A stretch of 13,522 nucleotides of DNA, from contig JAHIZN010000213.1 in assembly GCA_018814245.1 (NCBI GenBank), positions 1 to 13,522 on the forward strand, given 5' to 3'. This DNA is from a bacterium (GTDB lineage Bacteria > UBA9089 > CG2-30-40-21). Positions 1 through 7,373 of the stretch are shown piece by piece. The notes beneath the pieces were generated by a model. The model saw only the letters and a program-made list of their open reading frames with translations. It had not been told where the DNA came from and did no database searches. Both the position numbers and the translations under genes were made by a program. The stretch's first letter is position 1, and each line of letters opens with the position of its first letter.

Positions 1-28
1 AATACAGAATACAGAATACAGAATACAG
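1..28. repeat. (AATACAG)4 heptamer tandem array
   Basis: Four perfect tandem copies of AATACAG run from the window edge, so the array probably continues outside. The reverse complement, CTGTATT, also occurs singly at 1531-1537 and 1608-1614, on both sides of the CTCTGTT array. No coding role is apparent. Confidence 0.9.
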
Positions 29-52
29 ACAACGACCACAAGAAGTTAGCAT

Positions 53-350
53 CTCTGGCAAGTCGCAGCTATAACGCCAATCACGCATAGGTGCTCACAT
101 CGTAGCTGCAGGGCTTGCCCCTGCTGACACACAAGATGACTACAAGAAGATAGCATCTCTGGCAGATCGCAGCTGCAACGCCAACACACAAAAGGCGACC
201 GCAAGGGTCGCAGCTACAATACCAACACGCAACAGGTGCTCGCATCGTAGCTGCAGGGCTTGCCCCTGCTGACACAAAAGGCGACCGCAAGGGTCGCAGC
301 TACAATACCAGCCACGCATAAGTGCTCACATCGTAGATGCAGGGTGACAG
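53..350. repeat. cluster of REP-like short hairpin repeats, no gene
   Basis: This gene-free stretch is a mosaic of two repeat units. Unit A is 42 bp (89-130 and 234-275, one mismatch, plus a degenerate partial copy about 320-345) and contains the hairpin GCAGGG-CTTGC-CCCTGC. Unit B (191-226 and 277-310, with diverged relatives near 61 and 166) contains the hairpin GCGACC-GCAAG-GGTCGC. Both hairpins have 6-bp perfect stems and 5-nt loops. Spacing is irregular and the intervening bases are themselves repetitive, so this resembles REP/BIME-type extragenic palindromes and not a CRISPR. The same family reappears in reverse orientation at 13384-13500. Short open frames across it are only repeat translation. 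Confidence 0.75.
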
Positions 351-387
351 GGCTGCTAAATATTAATAACTATCAGTTGAAAGCTAT

Positions 388-1407
388 CTAAAACCCTATC
401 AGATAAAGAAGTAAGCCACAAGTCAAACCGATAACAAGGTTTATCATCTTTATCAACACAGCATCCCTTGGCGTATAGGATAATAGAGGCAGCATACCAT
501 GACCATCCTGAATAATGGCACTTGTCAAAAGCACTGAGAAGGGAATAACCCCCTGAGAAAACATTACTACAAAGATAAGATGCGGACCTGATTCCGGGAT
601 TATACCAACCAGAGCGGCAATAAGGAGTATCCAGACCATATGTGTTTGTGCAAAGGATTCTAAATTCCAATGTTTAAGCCCTGTATCCACTACAATCAGG
701 GCAAGAAAGCTCCATAAAAATACCCGCCATAAATGCTTTTTGATAATATGATTCCAAATATGTTCCTCAAGATAATGCTCTGAAACAGTTAGTATAATAA
801 ATAATGCAAGAATGGTAACCGCAACAATTGCTCCTCTTTCTACAGCACTCTCTTCTGCAGCAACCACCCCATTAACCAAACAAAGGAAAAATATCAGAAA
901 TATAGATAGCAGAAGAAACCTGACAAAGGTAATCTTCTTAAGATGTTCCCAAATACCCTTCCAGTCAAGTGTTCTGCATCCTTGATCCTCCAGATGCAAT
1001 CCAGATAGCTTACACACAAGACAGGGCTTAATCCTTAAAAGTGGCATTAATCTGTCAATTATCCAGCCGCATATAATACCCAGAACAAAAAGGATGCCAA
1101 ACAAGATTAATGCCTGTCTGGGAAACATTGCCAACATGACAAATGCCTCATCCCCAGAGGCAGCAATCATGCTTCCAGCCATTGCCCCAAAGCTTAAAAG
1201 CCCGTGAACATAAAAAGAGACATTCACAAAGGCACCCAGACAACCGGGTGTAGTCGCAATGGCTGAAGAGATGATGTATTGCCTCCAATAACCACCCTTT
1301 AGCAATAGACTTAACCTTCCCCGCGTTAAGACCTCAATATAATCAACAAGCATCATCATTACTAAAACAAAGATGGTTATTATTAAGGCATGCTCTAATT
1401 GTTCCAT
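388..1407 (-). CDS. putative 10-TM manganese/heavy-metal exporter (ArsP_2-like family)
   Basis: This polytopic inner-membrane protein of about 339 residues has roughly ten hydrophobic segments in two similar halves around a cytoplasmic loop. I recognise it as the family annotated 'putative manganese transporter' or '10TM heavy-metal exporter'. Diagnostic stretches are a conserved half-1 block at residues 55-92 (GCLGAFVNVSFYVHG and SGDEAFVML) and its half-2 counterpart at 268-316 (PESGPHLIFV, QDGHGMLPLLSYTPRDA). The central loop carries a CxxC pair (C129, C132) and further His, Asp and Cys residues that could bind metal. Start choice: the frame is open to an ATG at 1506, but that extension reads through the ACGCGGAG repeat, while the ATG at 1407 has GGAG five bases upstream. 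The ATG at 1443 lacks a Shine-Dalgarno. The substrate is inferred from family annotation only; manganese, arsenic or other efflux cannot be separated here. It lies downstream of the thioredoxin-like gene on the same strand, but repeats separate the two. Confidence 0.8.
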   Translation of the reverse strand: MEQLEHALIITIFVLVMMMLVDYIEVLTRGRLSLLLKGGYWRQYIISSAIATTPGCLGAFVNVSFYVHGLLSFGAMAGSMIAASGDEAFVMLAMFPRQALILFGILFVLGIICGWIIDRLMPLLRIKPCLVCKLSGLHLEDQGCRTLDWKGIWEHLKKITFVRFLLLSIFLIFFLCLVNGVVAAEESAVERGAIVAVTILALFIILTVSEHYLEEHIWNHIIKKHLWRVFLWSFLALIVVDTGLKHWNLESFAQTHMVWILLIAALVGIIPESGPHLIFVVMFSQGVIPFSVLLTSAIIQDGHGMLPLLSYTPRDAVLIKMINLVIGLTCGLLLYLIGF

Positions 1408-1467
1408 GGTTTCTCCGAAAATGATGAGTTTGTGGTTATCCATTGCTGGCAAAGACAGAAGTATCTC

Positions 1468-1492
1468 ACGCGGAGACGCGGAGAACGCGGAG
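1468..1492. repeat. ACGCGGAG short repeat (3 units)
   Basis: Three copies of ACGCGGAG lie at 1468-1475, 1476-1483 and 1485-1492. This GC-rich word is a dispersed repeat type met in many environmental bacterial genomes. It falls inside the N-terminal extension of the exporter frame, which argues that the extension is not real coding sequence. Confidence 0.8.
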
Positions 1493-1542
1493 AGGGTATT
1501 TGTCATCGGCAGGGGGTAGTGAGTTGCCTCCTGTATTCTGCC

Positions 1543-1612
1543 CTCTGTTCTCTGTTCTCTGTTCTCTGTTCTCTGTTCTCTGTTCTCTGTTCTCTGTTCT
1601 CTGTTCTCTGTA
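1543..1612. repeat. (CTCTGTT)10 heptamer tandem array
   Basis: Nine perfect CTCTGTT units (1543-1605) are followed by one CTCTGTA unit. The array is bounded on both sides by CTGTATTCTG (1531-1540 and 1608-1617), and the right side continues into degenerate CTGAATT units (1622-1635). Open frames on the plus strand across it (about 1399-1632) are repeat artefacts, with low-complexity LFSVLCS translations. The array lies upstream of the exporter gene and downstream of the thioredoxin-like gene. Confidence 0.95.
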
Positions 1613-1655
1613 TTCTGACTCCTGAATTCTGAATTCTGCTTACTGCCTCAGGAAG

Positions 1656-1674
1656 GGCAGGTTTGGAACCTGCC
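1656..1674. repeat. 8-bp-stem hairpin downstream of the thioredoxin-like gene
   Basis: A perfect inverted repeat, GGCAGGTT-TGG-AACCTGCC, lies nine bases beyond the stop of the minus-strand thioredoxin-like gene. It could act as a weak terminator or an RNA 3' end, but no T-run follows on the minus strand, so it is more likely another dispersed palindrome. Confidence 0.6.
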
Positions 1675-1682
1675 ACTACGGA

Positions 1683-2180
1683 CTACTGTTTGACTACTGT
1701 CCTCATCTCCGCAATCATATCCTCTGCATTCCTGTACCCAAGCACTTGATGAATAACCTTCCCATCAGTGCTCATAAACAAAATGGTTGGCAGACTTTTT
1801 GCCCCATATCGGGCAGGGGTTTGTCTGTCTGTATCGCAATCTATTTTAACACAAACAAATCCTTTAGCAAGCAGGATAACATCCTTATTTGTCCATGTCT
1901 CCTCATCTAATTTTTTACACCATCCACACCACTCGGCAGAAAAATCAACCATCAATGGACAATTCCTTGCCCTGGCTATTTTCAACCCATCATCAAAAGA
2001 GTTAACCCATTGAATATTAGCAGCTTCAGCAGGCTTCTGCTGAACCGCCGTGGTGCCTATGCCGGCAGGAATTTCTGCCGTAGACGGCGACACCTCCTTA
2101 TCCATGCGTTTCCCATCAGGCACAGGACACTGACACCCAATGAACCACACAGCAATCAAACAGATACACAATCGTAACAT
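1683..2180 (-). CDS. thioredoxin-fold lipoprotein (thiol:disulfide family)
   Basis: This 165-residue protein has a hydrophobic N-terminus and a lipobox-like FIGC with Cys16 as candidate lipidation site. A low-complexity linker (about 20-55) leads to a thioredoxin domain (about 57-165). The redox motif CGWC is at 85-88 within FSAEWCGWCKK, and the cis-proline is P131 in KSLPTILF. The order of elements matches the soluble DsbD C-terminal/thioredoxin_7 type, a membrane-tethered periplasmic disulfide reductase or exchange protein. Its partners are not in the window. The start is secure: AGGAGG (2187-2192) lies six bases from the ATG. A near-consensus promoter (2283-2311) places a heptamer array in its 5' leader. 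The lipobox is imperfect (Phe at -3), so a plain membrane anchor is also possible. Confidence 0.85.
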   Translation of the reverse strand: MLRLCICLIAVWFIGCQCPVPDGKRMDKEVSPSTAEIPAGIGTTAVQQKPAEAANIQWVNSFDDGLKIARARNCPLMVDFSAEWCGWCKKLDEETWTNKDVILLAKGFVCVKIDCDTDRQTPARYGAKSLPTILFMSTDGKVIHQVLGYRNAEDMIAEMRTVVKQ

Positions 2181-2213
2181 TTTGCACCTCCTGTACTTTC
2201 AACTTTATAACTT

Positions 2214-2276
2214 TCCATCTTCCATCTTCCATCTTCCATCTTCCATCTTCCATCTTCCATCTTCCATTTTCCATTT
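2214..2276. repeat. (TCCATCT)9 heptamer array in the leader of the thioredoxin-like gene
   Basis: Seven perfect TCCATCT units (2214-2262) are followed by two TCCATTT units (2263-2276). On the minus strand this reads (AGATGGA)n and lies between the predicted transcription start (about 2276) and the Shine-Dalgarno (2187-2192). The leader RNA would therefore carry an AUG every seven bases in rotating frames. Confidence 0.95.
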
Positions 2277-2282
2277 TCCCCA

Positions 2283-2311
2283 ATTATACCACAACCACAG
2301 AAAAATATCAA
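2283..2311 (-). promoter_or_regulatory. sigma70-type promoter for the thioredoxin-like gene
   Basis: Reading the minus strand, TTGATA (2306-2311) is followed by a 17-bp spacer and a perfect TATAAT (2283-2288), preceded by TGG as an extended -10. Transcription should begin near 2276, at the edge of the heptamer array. Its -35 is back to back with that of the divergent promoter for the TPR gene, nine bases apart. Confidence 0.75.
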
Positions 2312-2320
2312 ACAAAATTA

Positions 2321-2349
2321 TTGACAGACTTACCTATTTGTGATATTAT
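2321..2349 (+). promoter_or_regulatory. sigma70-type promoter for the TPR gene at 2381
   Basis: A perfect TTGACA (2321-2326), a 17-bp spacer and TATTAT (2344-2349) predict a start near 2356, giving a leader of about 25 bases before the ATG at 2381. Confidence 0.75.
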
Positions 2350-2380
2350 TTAGGGTAATTATACGAGGGTGCATGAAAAA

Positions 2381-3556
2381 ATGAAGAATGTTCTGATTGT
2401 CTTGATTATTCTTTTCTGTTCAAGGTTAGCCTTTGGTGCAGGGGAATCTGTTGGTTCGATTGATAAGATTACTGCATCTATAAAAGAAAAGAAATACCAT
2501 CTGGCAATTGATCAAATAAAGCAACAGCTGATAACCTCTCCTAAAAATCCCCAACTTTATGTATTACTCCAAAAAGCAGTTGAATCTGAGTCAATTTTTG
2601 TTTATGAGGAACTCTTCCGCACAAACCCTCAAAATGGGATTCTTGCCCAAAAACTTGGATATATATATCTTGAGCAGAATGAAAGGGGTAAGGCTATTGA
2701 AATGTTTGAAAAAGCCCTTGAATTGGGTATGTCAAGAAAAGAGTTGACAGGTATTATTGGACAATTATATGCAGAAAAAGGCAATAACTCCAAGGCAATC
2801 CCCTTGCTTGAGGAAACAATAAAATCTAATAATCAGGATGTCAACTCTCTCCAAACATTAGAAGGAATATATAGCCTTGAAAAACCAGCCAAACAAAAGG
2901 GAATCAGTAAGAAGGCAAGAAAGCTGCTCATAATAAATTCTTTAATGGATGCAGGATATGGCTACACAGATATTGGAGAATATACAGCAGCCATTGAGAT
3001 ATATCAGCGGGTTCTCAAATTAGATCCTATTGCCAAAGAGACATATGTGGCATTGGCTGATGCCTATAGAAAAATTGGTGATATTTCCTTAAGCCTTCAT
3101 CATTATCTAAAAGCTGCTGCTATTATTCAGGATGAGGAAACGCTTTCCTCTGTCTATAAATGGCTGGGCATTCTCTATGTTCTTGTAAATAAAAAAGAAA
3201 CAGCCATAGAATACCTTTCTATAAGTGTACCGGATGAGTGCAAAGAATTGCTTCCCTATTTGACTAAATGTTTCAGCTTGCCCATGTATACTGATAGGGC
3301 AAAAAATGATCCTGCACTTTTTCAGCTGCAAAATGGGAAGCTTAATGAAGCCATTGAGATATATGAACGCATAAAAGATAAAAATGATAATATTTACCTT
3401 GGATTAGGGGTCGCTTATTGTGTTAAGGATATGTTTAGCGAGTCCTTGAACAATTTCCTGAATGTGATTGAATGCAGCACCCTTAATACGAATACATCAA
3501 GGATAGCTCAGCAAATGGTTAAGATAATCAGACTTCGGATAAAAACGATGAATTGA
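2381..3556 (+). CDS. secreted tetratricopeptide-repeat protein
   Basis: This protein of about 391 residues has a Sec signal peptide (MKNVLIVLIILFCSRLAFGA, cleavage predicted after the last Ala). The rest is mostly TPR helices: clear repeats include AQKLGYIYLEQNERGKAIEM, a pair around YGYTDIGEYTAAIEIYQRVL and ALADAYRKIGDISLSLHHYL, and KWLGILYVLVNKKETAIEYL. TPR arrays are protein-binding scaffolds; in the periplasm they often serve envelope or polysaccharide assembly, but nothing here fixes a partner. Start choice: an in-frame GTG at 2369 overlaps the only purine-rich site (GAGGG, 2365-2369), so the ATG at 2381 is preferred although the spacing is long. A three-codon ORF (ATG at 2373, stop overlapping the 2381 ATG) might couple initiation. 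It has its own promoter and is followed by the 85-bp palindrome. Confidence 0.8.
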   Translation: MKNVLIVLIILFCSRLAFGAGESVGSIDKITASIKEKKYHLAIDQIKQQLITSPKNPQLYVLLQKAVESESIFVYEELFRTNPQNGILAQKLGYIYLEQNERGKAIEMFEKALELGMSRKELTGIIGQLYAEKGNNSKAIPLLEETIKSNNQDVNSLQTLEGIYSLEKPAKQKGISKKARKLLIINSLMDAGYGYTDIGEYTAAIEIYQRVLKLDPIAKETYVALADAYRKIGDISLSLHHYLKAAAIIQDEETLSSVYKWLGILYVLVNKKETAIEYLSISVPDECKELLPYLTKCFSLPMYTDRAKNDPALFQLQNGKLNEAIEIYERIKDKNDNIYLGLGVAYCVKDMFSESLNNFLNVIECSTLNTNTSRIAQQMVKIIRLRIKTMN

Positions 3557-3568
3557 CAATAGACAAGG

Positions 3569-3653
3569 GTAGGGGCAGACCTATGTGTCTGCCCAAATAG
3601 TTGTTCCCTTGCTGACAATGGCAGAGAGGGCAGACACATAGGTCTGCCCCTAC
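3569..3653. repeat. 85-bp element with perfect 26-bp inverted repeats
   Basis: The arm 3569-3594 (starting GTAGGGGCAGACC) is the exact reverse complement of 3628-3653, with a 33-bp loop between. It fills most of the 123-bp gap between the TPR gene and purD. GTAGGGGCAGACC-type arms are a dispersed repeat I associate with many uncultured bacterial genomes. No obvious target duplication flanks it and no T-run follows, so it looks more like a MITE-type element than a dedicated terminator, though its RNA would fold strongly and could mark an mRNA end. Confidence 0.9.
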
Positions 3654-3679
3654 ATACAGCAGTATATATAGGGGGAGAA

Positions 3680-4975
3680 ATGAAAATATTAGTTATCGGC
3701 TCAGGCGGCAGGGAACATGCCATCTGTTGGAAACTTAAACAAAGCAAGCTCGTAGATACTATTTATTGTGCTCCTGGTAATGATGGAATAGGACAAATAG
3801 CAGAATGCGTCAATATTATCCCTGGCTCGCCGGAATATATTCAGAGATTAATTCATTTTGCTCAAGCAAACAAGATAGACCTGACTGTTGTAGGGTCTGA
3901 AGCACCACTTGCAGATGGTATCGTTGACCATTTTCATGAGGCAAACCTGAAGATATTTGGTCCATCAAAGGATGCGGCTATCCTTGAGGCAAGCAAGGTA
4001 TTTGCTAAAAGGTTTATGTCCCGCAATTCTATCCCCACAGCAGGGTTTCAGGTCTTCAAGGATGCCCAGTCAGCCATAGAATATGTCATGAGTGTTCCGC
4101 TGCCTGTGGTTGTCAAGGCTGATGGCTTAGCTGCAGGAAAGGGTGTGATTATTTGCAGCCGTATTGAAGAGGCAATTGCTGCTATTAATATGATTATGGT
4201 TGAACATATCTTTGGCGAGGCAGGGAGACAGATTATTATTGAGGAATGTCTGACCGGAGAAGAGGTGTCAGTGCTTGCCTTTACCGATGGAGAACATGCG
4301 GTACAGATGGTATCAGCTCAGGACCACAAACGAATCTTTGATCATGATAAGGGACCAAACACCGGTGGCATGGGTGCCTATGCCCCATATCCAGGGTTTA
4401 CACCCCAGCAGCCAGAGGGGCTCCCTCTTTACGATCTTATTCAAAAAGATATCCTTGAGCCTACCATTTGTGGGTTGCGGGAAGAGGGTAGAAAATATGT
4501 CGGGGTTATTTATCTTGGATTGATGCTTACCAAGAATGGTCCAAAGGTGTTAGAATATAATATCAGATTTGGAGATCCAGAGTGTCAGGCAATACTCCCC
4601 TTGCTTGAGACAGATCTTGTAGAGATAATGCTTGCCTGCATGGAAAACAGACTGAATGATATTCATATTACATGGAAACATTTATCTGCACTGTGTATTG
4701 TTTTGGCTTCTGGCGGATACCCTGCATCGTATAAAAAGAACCTGCCTATCACAGGGCTTGATGAGGCAAATGCAATGAAGGATGTTGCTATCTTCCATGC
4801 AGGAACAAGTATAGCTGATGGTCAAACAGTAACATCCGGCGGCAGGGTACTAAATGTTGTTGCCTGCGGTAAAGACATTTGTGAAGCAAAAAAATTGGCG
4901 TATGAGGCTGCGGCATTGATACGCTTTGATGATATGCATTATCGGAAGGATATTGGGGATAGGGCGATAAAATGA
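3680..4975 (+). CDS. purD: phosphoribosylamine--glycine ligase (GAR synthetase)
   Basis: PurD is the cytoplasmic ATP-grasp enzyme of de novo purine synthesis, joining 5-phosphoribosylamine and glycine with ATP to give GAR. At 431 residues it has the usual length. Visible signatures are the N-terminal GSGGREHA (7-14), the ATP-grasp VVKADGLAAGKGV (144-156), ECLTGEEVS (189-197), DHDKGPNTGGMGAYAP (221-236) and LEYNIRFGDPECQ (291-303). The C-terminal domain is present (SGGRVLNVV). The start is supported by a G-rich ribosome site (3671-3677). No other purine genes are nearby. The last 21 bases through the stop are part of a 23-bp sequence repeated at 5071-5093, and the stop probably once overlapped the next gene's start as ATGA before an element inserted between them. 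Confidence 0.97.
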   Translation: MKILVIGSGGREHAICWKLKQSKLVDTIYCAPGNDGIGQIAECVNIIPGSPEYIQRLIHFAQANKIDLTVVGSEAPLADGIVDHFHEANLKIFGPSKDAAILEASKVFAKRFMSRNSIPTAGFQVFKDAQSAIEYVMSVPLPVVVKADGLAAGKGVIICSRIEEAIAAINMIMVEHIFGEAGRQIIIEECLTGEEVSVLAFTDGEHAVQMVSAQDHKRIFDHDKGPNTGGMGAYAPYPGFTPQQPEGLPLYDLIQKDILEPTICGLREEGRKYVGVIYLGLMLTKNGPKVLEYNIRFGDPECQAILPLLETDLVEIMLACMENRLNDIHITWKHLSALCIVLASGGYPASYKKNLPITGLDEANAMKDVAIFHAGTSIADGQTVTSGGRVLNVVACGKDICEAKKLAYEAAALIRFDDMHYRKDIGDRAIK

Positions 4976-4977
4976 AA

Positions 4978-5070
4978 GGAGGTTAAAAATTAAAAATTGT
5001 AGGACGAGAAAATGATTTTTAATTCATAATTTTCTTTTTCTTCCCTCATTTTTAATTTTTAATTATACGA
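4978..5070. mobile_element. 93-bp AT-rich MITE-like element flanked by a 23-bp target duplication
   Basis: The insert begins GGAGGTTAAAAATT and ends TTTTTAATTATACGA. Its ends carry inverted TTAAAAATTAAAAATT / AATTTTTAATTTTTAA units of the family seen at 7339, 9613 and 10981. It lies exactly between two direct repeats, 4955-4977 and 5071-5093 (GGGGATAGRGCR then ATAAAATGAAA, 21 of 23 identical). The first copy carries the purD stop (TGA 4973-4975), the second the ATG of the next gene (5088). It has no coding capacity. The right boundary is slightly uncertain because TAATTATACGAGGG also occurs at 2356-2369. Confidence 0.75.
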
Positions 5071-5087
5071 GGGGATAGAGCAATAAA

Positions 5088-7373
5088 ATGAAACATGGTA
5101 CTCTTGAGAGATATTCCCAGTTTGTAATTGAAGGCAGCTTGATGGCCATTATCTTTCTTGTTCCCTGGTGGGTAGATACCCGACTTTCCGGAATAATGCT
5201 GGGCAAGCTGGCTATGATGCAGGTATTTACCCTCATCTGTCTTATCGGATTATTGACAAAGGCTATTCTTTCTAAAAGGCTTAATCTCTATCACACATTG
5301 TTTGACCTGCCGCTTTGTCTATTTTTAATAACAGCAGTATTGTCAACCGTTCTCTCTGTATGTCCTTACATCAGCTTCTGGGGGGCTTATTATCGATACG
5401 AGGGATTGATAAGCTTCATTAATTACGCCCTATTGTTTTATATTACAGCAAACTGGCTTGACAAGGGGGCTATCTTAAGAATTCTGGGAACAGCCATCCT
5501 TGCCGGGGCAGTGGTGAGCCTTTACGGACTCCTACAGCACCTTCATATTGACCTTATAGGCTGGAAGGATTGTGGTACAAGCAGGGTTATCTCTACCTTT
5601 GGTAATTCTGTATACTTTGGGGCATATGCGGCTACAGTTTTCCCATTGGCACTGGCTGGATATCTGATGCAGGGATCGGGTGATGGTCGATTAATTAATA
5701 AAAGTAAGGGTAAACGGCAGCTTGCCCCTGCCCCTTCAGTATCGGCGAGGAGTCGTTTGCTCCTGCTAAAGATACTGCCATGGCTTTCCGGCATTGCCTG
5801 TCTGCTGATACTCTCCGGGATATTTGTAGCCAATACAAGGGGAGCATTCCTGGGCTTTCTGGCTTCATGTATCATCTTTGGGGTATTAATCCGAAAAAGG
5901 TTTGACCAATCCATGCGGCCAAGGCTGATATTGCTTATCGCGGGAATGGTCTGCATCAGCCTTTATTTTATCCTGAATCCAGAGGTATCTCCATTAAAAA
6001 GGTTTGTGCAAACCTTTTCAACACAGGCAGAAAATAAGGCAGGACAAGAGACACCAAAGCTTGCCGGCGGGGCAGCCAGCCGTATCTTCATGTGGCGGGA
6101 TGCACTTGGTATTATCAAGGATTATCCTTTACTCGGTACTGGTCCTGAAACATTTGGCATGGTATACTCTAAATATCGATCCCTTGATTTGATACGAAAT
6201 GAGGGCGGGGAATATGGGCGGCCTGACAGGGTACACAATGATATTATAGATCTAACCATAACCAAGGGATTAGCAGGGGTTCTGATATATCTGTGGTTTT
6301 TGTTCGTTTTCGCAAGGGTTTGCTTGAGGGTTATCAAGGAACTGCCCACAGGCAAAGAATCCACACTCGCCATAGCCATTCTTTCCGGGGGATTGGGCTA
6401 TTTCATTCAAAATCAATTCTGCTTCTGGATATTACCCAGTACGGCATTATTTTTTATTCTTGCTGGCTGCATTGCCGGACTTGTCCCATCCAGACCAACA
6501 TATAATGTCAAAATTGCTGCCATTCCCATCATTACCATCCTGATTGTTGGTCTATCCTTTTGTTTACTAAAAACGACTTATGCGTGGTACAGAGCTGATA
6601 TAGAATACAATCAAGGGGCAAAGCTGTACTGGTCAGGTGAGAAGGTGCTTTCTATCGACAAGTTTAAGAATGCCTTGTCTCTTAACCCAAAGGAAAAGCT
6701 CTATTCTGAATATATCATACATGCCTGTCTGGATACAGCTGATAAGCTGCCGGGGAATATAGACTTGGCTATTCTTGAGGCACAAAGAATAAATAAAATC
6801 TACCCATTAGAAAGCAATTTTTACAATCTTGCGGGTATGTCCTATGAAAAGAAGGGAATGCTTGAAGAGGCGAAAGGAAGCTATGAAAAAATGTTTACCA
6901 TTGACCCCTTGTTTGGGGAGGCTCGGGACAAGGTATCAAATATTTATATCAAGCAAAACAAGTTTAATGAGGCTATTACTGTTTTGGAAAAGGGCTTAGT
7001 GATTGTCCCTGATTATGTGCCATTTCTGAATAGATTGGCACAAATATATATGAGCCAAAAGAGGGATGATAAAGCAGAAAAATACCTTAAAGATGTTATC
7101 CGCTTTTCCCCTGACAATCTGGATGCTCATACCAATCTTGCCCGCATCTATTATCAGCAAAAAAGGATTGATCAGGTTATTATTGAATGTCGGGAAATAG
7201 TCAGGATTGACCCAAACAATGTAGATACCCACCGCAATCTTGGCTCTTTGTACTATCAGCAACAACAATATCAAGAGGCATTGGATGAATTCCGCAAGGT
7301 ACTTAATCTGCAACCAGATGATGAATATTCGAAGGAAAAAATTAAAAATTGTGAATTAAAAATTAAAAATTAA
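5088..7373 (+). CDS. O-antigen ligase/polymerase-like membrane protein with C-terminal TPRs
   Basis: This 761-residue inner-membrane protein has about 12 hydrophobic segments (about 15-490) and then a TPR tail (about 499-750). The Wzy_C/WaaL-type region covers about 235-420, with VANTRGAFLGF, the periplasmic-loop stretch FMWRDALGIIKDYPLLGTGP, and the VHND motif with His383 typical of O-antigen ligases. The family transfers or polymerises surface glycans on undecaprenyl carriers, or glycosylates proteins; the TPRs suggest a complex partner, as in PilO/PglL-like or exosortase-linked fusions. The exact substrate is unknown. The ATG lies in the second copy of the target duplication, and only a distant GAGGGG (5069-5074) precedes it, so initiation may have been coupled to purD originally. 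The last 11 residues (751-761, KIKNCELKIKN) and the stop are supplied by the AT-rich element at 7339. A polar segment at about residues 205-226 is encoded by hairpin-rich DNA and may be a repeat insertion. Confidence 0.88.
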   Translation: MKHGTLERYSQFVIEGSLMAIIFLVPWWVDTRLSGIMLGKLAMMQVFTLICLIGLLTKAILSKRLNLYHTLFDLPLCLFLITAVLSTVLSVCPYISFWGAYYRYEGLISFINYALLFYITANWLDKGAILRILGTAILAGAVVSLYGLLQHLHIDLIGWKDCGTSRVISTFGNSVYFGAYAATVFPLALAGYLMQGSGDGRLINKSKGKRQLAPAPSVSARSRLLLLKILPWLSGIACLLILSGIFVANTRGAFLGFLASCIIFGVLIRKRFDQSMRPRLILLIAGMVCISLYFILNPEVSPLKRFVQTFSTQAENKAGQETPKLAGGAASRIFMWRDALGIIKDYPLLGTGPETFGMVYSKYRSLDLIRNEGGEYGRPDRVHNDIIDLTITKGLAGVLIYLWFLFVFARVCLRVIKELPTGKESTLAIAILSGGLGYFIQNQFCFWILPSTALFFILAGCIAGLVPSRPTYNVKIAAIPIITILIVGLSFCLLKTTYAWYRADIEYNQGAKLYWSGEKVLSIDKFKNALSLNPKEKLYSEYIIHACLDTADKLPGNIDLAILEAQRINKIYPLESNFYNLAGMSYEKKGMLEEAKGSYEKMFTIDPLFGEARDKVSNIYIKQNKFNEAITVLEKGLVIVPDYVPFLNRLAQIYMSQKRDDKAEKYLKDVIRFSPDNLDAHTNLARIYYQQKRIDQVIIECREIVRIDPNNVDTHRNLGSLYYQQQQYQEALDEFRKVLNLQPDDEYSKEKIKNCELKIKN

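Noticed and set aside
89..275. Possible CRISPR array
   Set aside because: Only two full copies of a 42-bp unit, with a 103-bp gap that itself contains another repeat family; no cas genes.
81..290. Minus-strand 69-codon open frame in the left repeat region
   Set aside because: Its translation is made of repeat units A and B read through, with no ribosome site or family resemblance.
1399..1632. Plus-strand open frames over the CTCTGTT array
   Set aside because: Translation is pure low-complexity repeat (LFSVLCS), a result of a 7-bp repeat having no stop in any frame.
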